Below are positions 17,042 through 26,508 of a stretch of 64,000 bases of DNA, in pieces. The position numbers were made by a program, and so were the translations under genes. The notes below the pieces were generated by a model, which was not told the origin of the DNA, did no database searches, and worked only from the letters and a program-made list of their open reading frames with translations. The stretch comes from Corynebacterium uterequi (GTDB taxonomy: Bacteria > Actinomycetota > Actinomycetes > Mycobacteriales > Mycobacteriaceae): the NCBI RefSeq assembly GCF_001021065.1, contig NZ_CP011546.1, positions 868,001 to 932,000 on the forward strand. Direction: 5' to 3'. Numbering within the stretch: the first letter of the stretch is position 1; each line of letters opens with the position of its first letter.

Positions 17042-18541
17042 CTAGAGCTGGCGGGCGGCGTCGAACTCCTCGGTGACCGACGCCGACGGTGCCGGCGTCA
17101 GCAGGGAAACCACGACGATGAGCAGAACCGCGACCGCCACGCCCGGCACCATCTCGTACATCACTGAGCTGAGTCCGGCTACCGACCAGGCGACGGCCGT
17201 CACCGCGCCGCCGACCATGCCGGCGAGGGCGCCAGCGGTGGTGAGACGGCGCCAATACAAGGAGATGACCACCAGGGGACCAAACGCGGAACCGAATCCG
17301 GCCCAGGCGAAGGCAACAAGGCCGAGGATCGAGTCATTGGGATGTACCGACAGGGCGAGGGCCACGATTGCCACCAGGACAACTGCGGCCCGAGAAAGCG
17401 TCATGAGTGAGGCGTCGGATGGCTTCTTCTTCGTTAGAAGCCGGTAGAGGTCTTCCACGAGGGAGGAGGACACGACCAGCAGCTGGGAGGACATCGTCGA
17501 CATAATTGCTGCGAGCACGGCAGTGAGGATGAGCCCGGCGATGAGCGGGTGGAACAGAATCCGGGCCATGTCTAAGAAGATCGTCTCGAAGTTCTCCTGG
17601 TCCGTCACCGAGATGGCGTCGTTTTGCGCGAAGAATGCCGTCGCGGCCATGGCGACGAAGACCGCGCCCAACATCGACAGCGCCATCCACGAGATACCCC
17701 ACAGGCGGCCGCGGCGAGCGTCGCCGGGGGAACGCAGGGCGAAAAAACGAATAAGGACGTGTGGCTGACCGAAATAGCCGAGGCCCCAGGCAAGGTTGCC
17801 GATGATGACGGCCGCGGACACTCCGGCGAACATGTTGAAGTACGTGGGGTTTCCCTCCGGGTGCGGGCCGTACGGGTGCGTCGTCGCCCAGGTGACAAGA
17901 TCCGCTGGAGAGTCCAAGGCGGCAATCGCCATGAGTGGAACCACGACGAGTGCAGAAAACATGAGCAAGCCCTGCACAACGTCCGTGTAGGACACCGCGA
18001 GGAAGCCGCCGAAGAATGTGTACGCGATGGTGACGGCGGCGACGATGAGCATGCCGGTGAGGTAGCTACCGTCGAAGGTGGCCTCGAAGTACCTGCCGCC
18101 GGCAACCATGCCGGAGGCCACGTAGAAGACGAAGAAGAAAATGATGATGAGCGACGCCGTGATCCGCAATAGGTGGCTACGGTCCTGGAGGCGGTTCTCG
18201 AAGAAGCTAGGCATCGTGATTGAATTGCCGGCCACCTCGGAGTAGGCACGTAGCCGCGGGGCCACCCAGGTCCAGTTGGCCCAGGCGCCAGCGGTCAAAC
18301 CGATGGCGATCCAGGCCTCCGACAGCCCGGTGACAAAGAGCGCTCCAGGAAGGCCCATGAGCAACCACCCCGACATGTCCGAGGCGCCGGCTGAGAGGGC
18401 GGCGACGAAGGGCGGTAAGCCCCGGCCCGCGATGGTGTAATCCGAGTAGGCCCGCGTCTTCGAGTACCCCCAGAGCCCGATGCCAAGCATGGCGGCGAGG
18501 TAGAGGACGATCGCGGCGATAAACCAGGCCGATTCCTGCAT
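17042..18541 (-). CDS. putP: Sodium/proline symporter
   Basis: 499 residues, about 13 membrane helices, sodium:solute symporter family. Characteristic stretches: YSDYTIAGRGLPPFVAALSA (helix 2), SDMSGWLLMGLPGALF (Na+ site region), and a C-terminal half with IMSTMSSQLLVVSSSLVEDL, where two Ser/Thr contribute to the second sodium site. Imports proline with Na+, as carbon source or osmoprotectant. AAGGAGG precedes the ATG at 18541. Divergent from the SNF2 gene; a palindrome overlaps its promoter. Confidence 0.95.
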   Translation of the reverse strand: MQESAWFIAAIVLYLAAMLGIGLWGYSKTRAYSDYTIAGRGLPPFVAALSAGASDMSGWLLMGLPGALFVTGLSEAWIAIGLTAGAWANWTWVAPRLRAYSEVAGNSITMPSFFENRLQDRSHLLRITASLIIIFFFVFYVASGMVAGGRYFEATFDGSYLTGMLIVAAVTIAYTFFGGFLAVSYTDVVQGLLMFSALVVVPLMAIAALDSPADLVTWATTHPYGPHPEGNPTYFNMFAGVSAAVIIGNLAWGLGYFGQPHVLIRFFALRSPGDARRGRLWGISWMALSMLGAVFVAMAATAFFAQNDAISVTDQENFETIFLDMARILFHPLIAGLILTAVLAAIMSTMSSQLLVVSSSLVEDLYRLLTKKKPSDASLMTLSRAAVVLVAIVALALSVHPNDSILGLVAFAWAGFGSAFGPLVVISLYWRRLTTAGALAGMVGGAVTAVAWSVAGLSSVMYEMVPGVAVAVLLIVVVSLLTPAPSASVTEEFDAARQL

Positions 18542-18555
18542 GAAGCCTCCTTAAA

Positions 18556-18580
18556 GTGAAGTCCTACTATCGTAGTTCAC
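18556..18580. promoter_or_regulatory. putP promoter palindrome
   Basis: GTGAA-gtc-CTAC-tatc-GTAG-TTCAC: an inverted repeat with 4+5 pairs interrupted by three bases. The minus-strand TACGAT within it (18569-18574) fits a putP -10. It may be an operator for osmotic or proline control; inference. Confidence 0.4.
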
Positions 18581-18650
18581 CGCCTGTCCGGCGCCCACGG
18601 GGGCAGGGGAAACGTTGGATTTATCGCCATTGTCGGGCATAGGCGTTGCC

Positions 18651-21600
18651 ATGAGCGCAGACAATGGTACAAATGTTCGTATGGCCTCGCATCTACTCCA
18701 CGGACTCTGGTTAGCAGACCTAGGTCTCTGCCTGTGGGTAGAGCAGGTCGACGGTCACCGCATCGTCCTGCCCTCCGCGGTCCCGGACGGAACTTTCCCC
18801 CCGGCCGTGGAAGGCCTGCTCCGGGATTCCATGTTCCGGCACCGAACGAGCGTCAAACTGCAGACCCCCAAGGGCCGCGATGTAGAGCTGGCATTGCCGG
18901 TGGCCGCAATTGCCCCGGAACGCGCCATTGAATGGCTAGGGCTATTGGCTTACCTCGACGGGGAGCATCCAGCCGCTACTCGGGAACAACGGAACTCCCT
19001 CGCTCCCGATCTGCGGTGGCTGATCCGCATGTATGTGGGGATGAAGATTTTCGCCCAGGCAGGACGGGTGACCATCCGACTGCACTACGCGGACCGAGCA
19101 TGGTATCCCCAGTGGCAGTTGGCGACCGGTATGGGTGAACGCGGCTGGGTAGCCGAGATGATCAATGCCGCGCCGGGAATCCTCACCGCGAATAACCACA
19201 GTTTGGCGGAAGACCTCACGACTGACCTGGTTCACTGGGTCACGAACTCGTTGCTGACTGATCTTCACTCGGCCCCCCGCCCCTACCCGTGGCACGACTT
19301 CGCCGAGGCCCTCATGACGAGTTCCGCCTTGCGCCGCGGCGGGCCCGGGCTCTTGCGTGCGATCAACGACTGGAGGGCATCGGTCGCCGCGGTGGATGTG
19401 CAGCTGCTCTTCGTCGTCGAACAGCCGCCGGCCGATAACGAGGAGATGACCGATCCCGCCGATGCCACCTGGCCGGTCCGAGCCCTCGTGCGTTCCGGCA
19501 CGGGTTCGCCGCAGCCGATCCATCTTTCCGAGCTCGACGCCGCCTCGAAGGACACCCTGCGCCGCAAGTACATGACCGCCACTGCGGTGACCAGCCTCGT
19601 CGACTATTTGAGCCATCCCATGGACGAGTCCAGCTACGAGCGCCGAGGCCATCAGTTTGAAGGTGATTGGGACACCTACCTTTCCACGGACGACGTCGTG
19701 ACGTTCATCTCCAAAGACGCCGAGAAGCTGCGCGAGCTGGGATTCATCGTCATGCTGCCCAAGGCCTGGAGTGTCGCCGACACGAAGGCCTCACTGTCGA
19801 CGCGGCGAGCGGTCGACGACGCCGCTGGCCCATCGCTTCTCGGCTTCGATCAGCTCATGGACTACAACTGGCGGATGTCGGTGGGCGACGTCGAGCTCAC
19901 CGACGCAGAGATGGCTGAGCTCGTGGCGTCGAAGTCGGGGTTGATTCGTCTGCGTGGGCAATGGGTGCTTGCCGACGCCGCGGCCATCCGGCGCGTCAGC
20001 TCCTACATGTCCGAGCTGGAAACGCGTTCCACTAAACGGATCACCGAGGAAATCACCAACCTGCGGATGAACGCCGAACTGCTCAAGTCCCTCGGCTCCG
20101 ACGAATGGGAGGAGCGCCTCGCTGAAGCAGAGCGCCTGGAGGCCGAGCTCGCAGAGAAGAACTCGGCCCTCGGCACGCTGCCGCTCAGCGAACTGCGAAG
20201 ACTCGCGGTGGAATCGACGGCTGATGATCCCATCGAGTTCACCGGTACCAGCTGGCACAATGCCTTGCTCGGCGGGCCAACGACGCCAGCCCCCGAGCGC
20301 ATCGCCATACCCGACACCGTCCACGCCGAGCTGCGCGAATACCAGCGACGTGGCGTCGACTGGCTGTACTGGATGGCGCGTAACAAACTGGGCGCCGTCC
20401 TCGCCGACGATATGGGCCTCGGTAAGACGCTGCAGCTGCTCGCCCTGGTGGCCGTCGAAAAGGACCGTGGCGAGCTCACGGGGCCGACGCTCGTCGTCGC
20501 CCCCACCTCCGTCGTCGGAAACTGGGCGAAAGAAGCGAGCCGGTTCGTCCCGTCGCTGCGGGTCCACGTGCACCACGGTCCCCACCGCCTCCACGGTGTG
20601 TCCCTCGCCCGAGCCATGGCCGAGGCAGATGTCGTTATTGTCTCCTATGGTGTGGTGACCCGTGATCACCGCGAACTGGGCGCGACGCTGTTTCACCGCG
20701 TCGTTCTCGACGAGGCCCAGGCGATCAAGAACTCCGGAACTAAGTCCTCACGGGCCGTCAGATCGCTGCCTTCGGGTCATCGAGTGGCCCTCACCGGCAC
20801 CCCGGTGGAGAACCGGCTCAGCGAGATGCGCTCCATTCTTGACTTCGTCAACCCTGGGGTTCTCGGCTCGGCGAGTTTCTTTAGGAACCACTTCGCGAAA
20901 GCGATCGAACGCGAGGAGGACGGGGAGATGGCGGACCGGTTACGGCAGCTCATCGCGCCGTTCATTCTGCGCCGGCTCAAGACGGATACGACGATCATCG
21001 ATGACCTCCCGGAAAAGAACGAGACCATACTGCGGGTAGAGATGACCCCGGAGCAGGCCGCGCTTTACCAGGCGCTCACCGATAATGTTGCCCAGGAGAT
21101 CGAAGAACGCGAAGGTATGCAGCGCCGCGGCCTGGTTCTGGCCACCATCACCCGAATCAAGCAGATCTGCAACCACCCGGCGCACTTCCTGGGGGATGGG
21201 TCCCCAGTTACGATCCGTGGGCGCCACCGATCCGGGAAGGTTCGCGCGTTGATGACGCTGTTGGACAAGGCCGTCCGCACCGACCAACGCATGCTCATCT
21301 TCACTCAGTACCGCGTGTTCGGCGAGATCCTGCAGCCTTTTCTCACCGAGCGTTTAGGACACCCGGTTCCCTTCCTCCACGGCGGGACAACCAAGACCGC
21401 TCGCGACGCCATGGTGGACGAGTTTCAGCGCCCAGGCGGGCCGCGCGCCATGATTCTCTCCCTCAAAGCCGGCGGCACTGGGCTGAACCTCACCGCCGCG
21501 TCGATGGTGGTGCATATGGACCGCTGGTGGAACCCGGCCGTGGAGAACCAGGCAACCGACCGGGCCTTCCGCATCGGTCAGGGCAAGGACGTCGAAGTGT

Positions 21601-21764
21601 ACAAGATGATCACCGTCGGCACGATGGAAGAATCCATTCAAGATATCCTCGACGGCAAGACCAAGCTTGCCGGGGCGGTTATCACTGAAGGAGAAGGGTG
21701 GATCACGGAACTCGATCCGGACCAGTTGGCGCAACTGATTAGCTACCGCGGCCGGGAGGAATAG
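18651..21764 (+). CDS. SNF2-family DNA helicase/translocase (HepA-like)
   Basis: 1037 residues. The N-terminal half (about 1-540) is family-specific, with a helical Glu/Ala-rich segment near 460-500 (SNF2_N bacterial helicase-associated region). The motor follows: LREYQRRGVDWLYWM near 555, motif I ADDMGLGKT near 586, DEAQ box VVLDEAQAIKNS near 685, LTGTPVENRLSEM, and in lobe 2 GGTGLNLTAASMVVHMDRWW with ATDRAFRIGQ (motif VI) near 985. Translocates on duplex DNA. Start uncertain: ATG 18651 (no ribosome site) or ATG 18681. Followed after 4 bases by the SWIM gene, so the two are one unit; they are paired in many actinobacteria. Confidence 0.92.
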   Translation: MSADNGTNVRMASHLLHGLWLADLGLCLWVEQVDGHRIVLPSAVPDGTFPPAVEGLLRDSMFRHRTSVKLQTPKGRDVELALPVAAIAPERAIEWLGLLAYLDGEHPAATREQRNSLAPDLRWLIRMYVGMKIFAQAGRVTIRLHYADRAWYPQWQLATGMGERGWVAEMINAAPGILTANNHSLAEDLTTDLVHWVTNSLLTDLHSAPRPYPWHDFAEALMTSSALRRGGPGLLRAINDWRASVAAVDVQLLFVVEQPPADNEEMTDPADATWPVRALVRSGTGSPQPIHLSELDAASKDTLRRKYMTATAVTSLVDYLSHPMDESSYERRGHQFEGDWDTYLSTDDVVTFISKDAEKLRELGFIVMLPKAWSVADTKASLSTRRAVDDAAGPSLLGFDQLMDYNWRMSVGDVELTDAEMAELVASKSGLIRLRGQWVLADAAAIRRVSSYMSELETRSTKRITEEITNLRMNAELLKSLGSDEWEERLAEAERLEAELAEKNSALGTLPLSELRRLAVESTADDPIEFTGTSWHNALLGGPTTPAPERIAIPDTVHAELREYQRRGVDWLYWMARNKLGAVLADDMGLGKTLQLLALVAVEKDRGELTGPTLVVAPTSVVGNWAKEASRFVPSLRVHVHHGPHRLHGVSLARAMAEADVVIVSYGVVTRDHRELGATLFHRVVLDEAQAIKNSGTKSSRAVRSLPSGHRVALTGTPVENRLSEMRSILDFVNPGVLGSASFFRNHFAKAIEREEDGEMADRLRQLIAPFILRRLKTDTTIIDDLPEKNETILRVEMTPEQAALYQALTDNVAQEIEEREGMQRRGLVLATITRIKQICNHPAHFLGDGSPVTIRGRHRSGKVRALMTLLDKAVRTDQRMLIFTQYRVFGEILQPFLTERLGHPVPFLHGGTTKTARDAMVDEFQRPGGPRAMILSLKAGGTGLNLTAASMVVHMDRWWNPAVENQATDRAFRIGQGKDVEVYKMITVGTMEESIQDILDGKTKLAGAVITEGEGWITELDPDQLAQLISYRGREE

Positions 21765-21768
21765 GCTG

Positions 21769-22590
21769 ATGTCTAAGAAACAACCCGATAGGACAGCCCG
21801 GCCGCGGGTCGGCAATGTTATTTACGCCAACTTCGGCGCGAAAACCCGGGTCCGCGACGCTTCAGAGCTGCCTCAACGGCCCGCACCAGAGCAGCATGGC
21901 CTGGCAGGATTGCGGCTCATGCAAGCGGTTCTTAGCAGAAGCGATCAAGGCCGCATCGCCCGCGGGCGCGACTACGCCGCCGCCGGGCACGTCGTGGATC
22001 TCAAGTTCCTCCCAGGGGCCATCCACGGCCGCGTAGCAGGATCTCAAAATGACCCCTTCCTCACGTCCATCATCCTGCCTTATCGTTCCAAGGAGCAGCT
22101 TGCTGAGGTCTCGGAGTTGCTGGCCTCCGCTCCGAGCGGGCTGAGCCGGGCGCGCCGGGGCATCATTAGCGACGATATTCTCAACCTGCTGCTCTGGGCC
22201 GACGCTCACGACGCCCGTTTCGGCTGTGACTGCCCGGATCCGGTCACGGCGTGCAAGCACATTGTGGCAGTGGCCGAATGCGTCGCCGCAAAGATGGACT
22301 CCGATCCTTCCATCATTTTCACCCTGCGCGGTCTGACGCTCGACGGGGTCGAAAAAGACGTGGTTGAGCGCTCCGAGGAGGTAGCCCGTGGGATGGTGGA
22401 GTCCCCGGCCGGGGACTTCTGGGCCGGTGGTCCGCTGCCTGACTTGCCTCAGCCGAAGAAGGAGTCCACCTTGTCTACCAGCGACTTAACGCTGCTGCAC
22501 AAGGCTATGAGGCACGTCTCCTATACGAGTATTGACGAGCTGCGAGCCGTCTCCGATGTCGAAGATATGTTCGATCATTTGACGCGTTAG
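21769..22590 (+). CDS. SWIM zinc-finger protein
   Basis: 273 residues. The SWIM motif CxC-x6-CxH is exact: FGCDCPDPVTACKHIVAV, Cys153, Cys155, Cys162 and His164. The region before it (about 55-120) forms the usual strand-rich SWIM-adjacent fold with GRDYAAAGHVVDLKF. No catalytic motif is seen. SWIM proteins bind DNA or proteins and are commonly encoded beside SNF2 ATPases, where they are thought to recruit the motor. It starts 4 bases after the SNF2 stop. The C-terminal 60 residues are helical and unrecognised. Confidence 0.88.
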   Translation: MSKKQPDRTARPRVGNVIYANFGAKTRVRDASELPQRPAPEQHGLAGLRLMQAVLSRSDQGRIARGRDYAAAGHVVDLKFLPGAIHGRVAGSQNDPFLTSIILPYRSKEQLAEVSELLASAPSGLSRARRGIISDDILNLLLWADAHDARFGCDCPDPVTACKHIVAVAECVAAKMDSDPSIIFTLRGLTLDGVEKDVVERSEEVARGMVESPAGDFWAGGPLPDLPQPKKESTLSTSDLTLLHKAMRHVSYTSIDELRAVSDVEDMFDHLTR

Positions 22591-22629
22591 CTAGGTAAGG
22601 TGTCATGGCTCGATGCTAGGACTGTGATT

Positions 22630-23769
22630 ATGACAGAAATAACCTTTATCCATACCTCTGACCTGCAGATGGGGATGCGGCATCGGCGGCTGGGCGAGGA
22701 GCAGGGGGTCTTTGATAACTCCCGGCTCCGGGCCATCGACAAGCTGGGCCACCTGGCCCGGGAGCAGGGCGCGGCCTTCATCGTCGTCGCCGGGGATGTA
22801 TTCGACGCCAATTCTCTGGACCGGAAGGTCACCTCTAGAGTGACGGACGCTCTCTCCGCGCTAGAAGTGCCGGTCTATCTTCTCCCCGGCAACCATGATC
22901 CACTGGTAGCAGGAAACATCTTTAAGCACACCGAGCCGCTGGCTAATGTGCACGTCATCCGCGACAGCGTTCCCCAGACGGTGGCCGACGGCGTGGAACT
23001 TGTCGGCGCCCCGCTGCTAACGAAACACTCCGCCGTTGACCTGGTACGGGAGGCACTTGAGCCACTGACACCGTCGGCAACGATCCGCATCGCGGTCGGC
23101 CACGGCGCAGTGGAGGCTTTCGGCGACGCTAGCCACCCCAATCTCATCGATCTCGGGTACGTCGAAGAGCGCATCGCGGACGGCACCATCGATTACCTTG
23201 CGCTCGGCGATACGCATTCAACCCGGCAGCTCGGCGAGAGCGGGAGAACATGGTACTCCGGAGCGCCGGAGACCACGGATTTCCGGGACGATTCCACCGC
23301 AGGTGGTGGCGAGTCGGACTCCGGGAATGCTCTGGTGGTGACCCTAACCTCCGGGGTGGATGGGCGACACGCCACCGTAGTCAAGCACCGCATTGGGGAA
23401 TGGACCTTTGACGCTTTAGCGGCCGAGCTTAACTCCCGAGCGGACGTTGATGCCTGGCTGTCGCGGTTACGGGCTTACCCGGCCAAGAACTACACCATGA
23501 TTAAATACTCCCTCACCGGTGTGCTGAGTTTGCGCGACCGGGAGTACCTGGATGCGGAGATGGGTGCACTCGCCCCGTCCTTCGCCAGCTTCTACGAACG
23601 TGTCCGCCTGCACAATCTCCTCACCCAACCGACGCCGGAGGAACTCGATGCCCTTGCGGTCGGCGCCGTCACGCGCGCGGCGGTGACAGAGCTGGCCAGT
23701 GACGACGATCCGGTGGCCCATGACGCCCTCAACCTCATGTATCGGCTCATGAAGGAGGTCGAGCGCTAA
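22630..23769 (+). CDS. SbcD/Mre11-like metallophosphoesterase
   Basis: 379 residues, DNA double-strand-break exonuclease family, similar to mycobacterial Rv1277. Motifs: HTSDLQMG (residues 8-15), VVAGDVFDAN, LPGNHDPL, VGHGAVEAF and LALGDTHS. Motif I reads DxQ instead of the usual DxH, and the last motif GDTH instead of GHxH; both differ from E. coli SbcD. The C-terminal third is a capping domain. AGGA lies 8 bases before ATG 22630; a GTG at 22624 is less well placed. The stop overlaps the start of the SbcC-like gene (TAATG), so the pair is translationally coupled. Confidence 0.85.
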   Translation: MTEITFIHTSDLQMGMRHRRLGEEQGVFDNSRLRAIDKLGHLAREQGAAFIVVAGDVFDANSLDRKVTSRVTDALSALEVPVYLLPGNHDPLVAGNIFKHTEPLANVHVIRDSVPQTVADGVELVGAPLLTKHSAVDLVREALEPLTPSATIRIAVGHGAVEAFGDASHPNLIDLGYVEERIADGTIDYLALGDTHSTRQLGESGRTWYSGAPETTDFRDDSTAGGGESDSGNALVVTLTSGVDGRHATVVKHRIGEWTFDALAAELNSRADVDAWLSRLRAYPAKNYTMIKYSLTGVLSLRDREYLDAEMGALAPSFASFYERVRLHNLLTQPTPEELDALAVGAVTRAAVTELASDDDPVAHDALNLMYRLMKEVER

Positions 23770-26405
23770 TGCGCATCCACTCGCTGACCATCGATAACTT
23801 CCGTAACATCGACCACCTTGAGATTCGTGATTTGCCCGAGCGCGGCGTGACTATCATTCATGGCGACAATGAGCAGGGCAAGTCCAGCATCCTCGAAGCC
23901 CTGAGCCTGCTCCTCACCGTGAAGCACACCTCCACGAAAAAGGAGATTAAGGCCGTCCAGCCGGTCGGGCGTGACGTGCCCGTCGGTATCTCCGCCCGGA
24001 TCCACGTCGGCCCCTATGAGCTCACCATCGCAAAGCGATACGTCAACTCGAAATCGTGCGAGCTCACTGTGCATCAGCCGCGCATCGAAAACCTCTCTGG
24101 GGGACAGGCCGAGCAGCGTTTCGAGGACATCGTCTCGCAGCATCTGGACAGGGATCTGTGGGACACCTTGTTCATGCAGCAGGGGGATCAACTCGCCGCA
24201 ATCGACGCTCTGGGGCTCACCGCGGTGAGCACCTTCCTGGAGGATGCTCACGGCGGCGACGGCGGAGTGTCCGAAGCCTCGGCGCTGATGGCGGCAGTCG
24301 ACAATGAATATGACACCTATTTCACCAAACAGGGACGGTACAAAAAGCAGATCACGGACCTCCAGAAGGAGCTGGCGCTAAGGGAACGCCTCTTCGCGGA
24401 GGCGGCAGACGCGGAGGCCAGGCTCTCTCGGTGGGTCGCCGATCATACGCGCACAGAACGAGAGCTGCGCGATTGTGCCCGCGCTTTGCCGAAGGTAGAG
24501 GAGGAATTGCGAAAGGCGACGCTCAACCGAGAGCAGGCGGAGAAGCTCCAAGCAAGCCTCGACCGGGCTGCCTTGGCTAGTTCGACGCTCCGCCTGGACT
24601 GCGAGCGGGCCGAGCAGGCCGCGACCACCCGAACAGCGCTTCGTGATGCCTTGGCGACGGCCACCCGCGAGCTAACCCGCCTACAAGGCGAACATGCTGT
24701 GGCGACGACGGCTGCGACGGAAGAAGCAAAAAAGGTCGATGAGGCTCTCACCCAGCGGCAGGCGGCGCGATTGGCCTTACGCAACGCACAAGGCCAGCTT
24801 GACGCTGCACGGAGCCTAGAACGAACGGTGGCGGACCGTGCCCGGAAGACCGAGCTGACCGAACTGCTCGCTGAACTGGATCAACTCGACGCCCGTGTGG
24901 CTCAGGCCACCGCTGCCTTGGCCGCAGAGCCGGTGACCGCGGCTCATGTCCGCGCCGGGGAGGCAGCCGAGAACGAGGTGCGCATCGCTCGACGCATTGC
25001 GGAAAGCCGAGCCTCCCACCTGATTCTCAACGCCGCGGAACCAACCACGGTGACCGTCGACGGCGCGGAGATTTCCGTCGACGGGCCGTCGGAGATTCCC
25101 CTCAAGGACGGGACCACCCTGGTCATCGGCGACGTCACAGGGACGTATCACACCGGTGAGAGGGATAACTCCCCATTCGAGGAGGTGCGGCGAGCCGAGG
25201 AGGAGCTAGGTGAGGTGCTCGCCCGCTACGGGGTGACGGACGTCGACGAGCTGCGACAGCGTCACCGTGAGGATGAAGACGCCGCGCACGCAGCCGAGCA
25301 GCTACGAGAGCAACGTCGGAACCTGCTGGCCGGTCATCATCCAGCAGATCTTCGTGCCGAGCTCCAGGCGCTTTCGAGCAGGTTGGCTCAGCAGGAGGAT
25401 GACGCCGACGCGCCGGAAACTGTCGATGCATCGACGGCGGCCGCCGCCGTCGTCACCGCGGAGGCAGCCCTCAAACTCGCGCAGGAAGCTGAGGAACTGG
25501 CCGATAGCCGCGTTGCGGGGCTAAGCGAACGTCCCTGCCGCGATGCCTTAACGAAGCTCGATATTCTGCTTGAACAGGCGAGTGCGACCCGGGAAAGCGT
25601 GGCCGGTGAGTTGACTGCCGCGGAGGAAGAAACGACATCCGAAGAGCTGACTCAGGCGGCTGACGCGGCACGGACGAAAGTGACTGAGGCCGAAGCTGCC
25701 GAGGCGCAGGCCCGCCAGCTGCTCGACGAGGCGCAGATCGATGCCAAGCGAGCCGCCGAGGAGGCAGCCGCCGCCAAGCTCCATTCCTTAACTCAGCGAA
25801 AGCACAATGCAGCCGTAGAGAAGAGCCGCTTGGAAGGGTCGATCGAGCTGGCGGCCGGAACGGCGGAGCGACTCGCCGACGCCGAGGCTCAGAAGGCCAA
25901 TGCGCAGGAGGCACTAGACCGGGAGATTCACAAGGCGAAGGTCGCCCAGCGGTTGAAGGAGACCCTTCAGCGCTACCACAACGAGGCACGGGACGCCTAC
26001 GAGCGGCCCTTCGCGGAGGCGTTGGCCGGATACGCCCGCGCTGTCTTCGGGCCGTCCGTGTCCTTCGACTTCGACAACAAGCTCGGCGTCCAGCGCCGCA
26101 TTGTAGGTGACCAGGCCATCGATATCGACAGCCTTTCCAGAGGGGCGAAGGAACAGCTCGCCCTCATGACCCGCTTCGCGATTGCAGATATGGTGAGCGC
26201 GTCGGAGGACGGTCAGCCCATGCCCGTCATCATCGATGACGCACTGGGGTCGACGGACCCCGAGCGACTGGACGTGATGGCCCAGCTGTTCAAGAAAGTG
26301 GGGCAGCGCTCGCAGGTGATTGTCCTGACGTGTTTTCGGCAACGCTACGATGCCATCGTGCCGGCCGCTGACTATTCGATGTCGGCTCTCAAGAGCACCG
26401 ACTAA
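23769..26405 (+). CDS. SbcC/YhaN-like SMC-family ATPase
   Basis: 878 residues. The N-terminal ATPase half has HGDNEQGKSS (Walker A, 31-40); two long Ala/Glu/Arg coiled coils span about 190-390 and 470-720; the C-terminal half has LSRGAKEQLALM (signature) and MPVIIDDALGSTDPERLDVM (Walker B). No CxxC zinc hook is present. Instead a beta-like segment (TVTVDGAEISVDGPSEI, about 425-460) breaks the coil. This suits the YhaN/Rv1278 type rather than classical SbcC. Partner of the phosphoesterase encoded by the overlapping upstream gene; likely processes broken or blocked DNA ends. Confidence 0.85.
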   Translation: MRIHSLTIDNFRNIDHLEIRDLPERGVTIIHGDNEQGKSSILEALSLLLTVKHTSTKKEIKAVQPVGRDVPVGISARIHVGPYELTIAKRYVNSKSCELTVHQPRIENLSGGQAEQRFEDIVSQHLDRDLWDTLFMQQGDQLAAIDALGLTAVSTFLEDAHGGDGGVSEASALMAAVDNEYDTYFTKQGRYKKQITDLQKELALRERLFAEAADAEARLSRWVADHTRTERELRDCARALPKVEEELRKATLNREQAEKLQASLDRAALASSTLRLDCERAEQAATTRTALRDALATATRELTRLQGEHAVATTAATEEAKKVDEALTQRQAARLALRNAQGQLDAARSLERTVADRARKTELTELLAELDQLDARVAQATAALAAEPVTAAHVRAGEAAENEVRIARRIAESRASHLILNAAEPTTVTVDGAEISVDGPSEIPLKDGTTLVIGDVTGTYHTGERDNSPFEEVRRAEEELGEVLARYGVTDVDELRQRHREDEDAAHAAEQLREQRRNLLAGHHPADLRAELQALSSRLAQQEDDADAPETVDASTAAAAVVTAEAALKLAQEAEELADSRVAGLSERPCRDALTKLDILLEQASATRESVAGELTAAEEETTSEELTQAADAARTKVTEAEAAEAQARQLLDEAQIDAKRAAEEAAAAKLHSLTQRKHNAAVEKSRLEGSIELAAGTAERLADAEAQKANAQEALDREIHKAKVAQRLKETLQRYHNEARDAYERPFAEALAGYARAVFGPSVSFDFDNKLGVQRRIVGDQAIDIDSLSRGAKEQLALMTRFAIADMVSASEDGQPMPVIIDDALGSTDPERLDVMAQLFKKVGQRSQVIVLTCFRQRYDAIVPAADYSMSALKSTD

Positions 26406-26416
26406 CCTGCGGCACA

Positions 26417-26469
26417 ACGACGCCCACCGTCGGTGACCCGTTGAACGGATGACCTGCGGTGGGCGTCGT
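26417..26469. terminator. Bidirectional terminator between sbcC-like gene and yceI
   Basis: ACGACGCCCACCG (26417-26429) pairs perfectly with CGGTGGGCGTCGT (26457-26469), 13 pairs, 27-base loop that contains a second small repeat (CCGTT/AACGG). It lies between convergent genes and can serve both. Confidence 0.85.
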
Positions 26470-26508
26470 AACAGTGAGAAGGCCGGCGGTTGTCGTCGGC
26501 CAAGGGAC

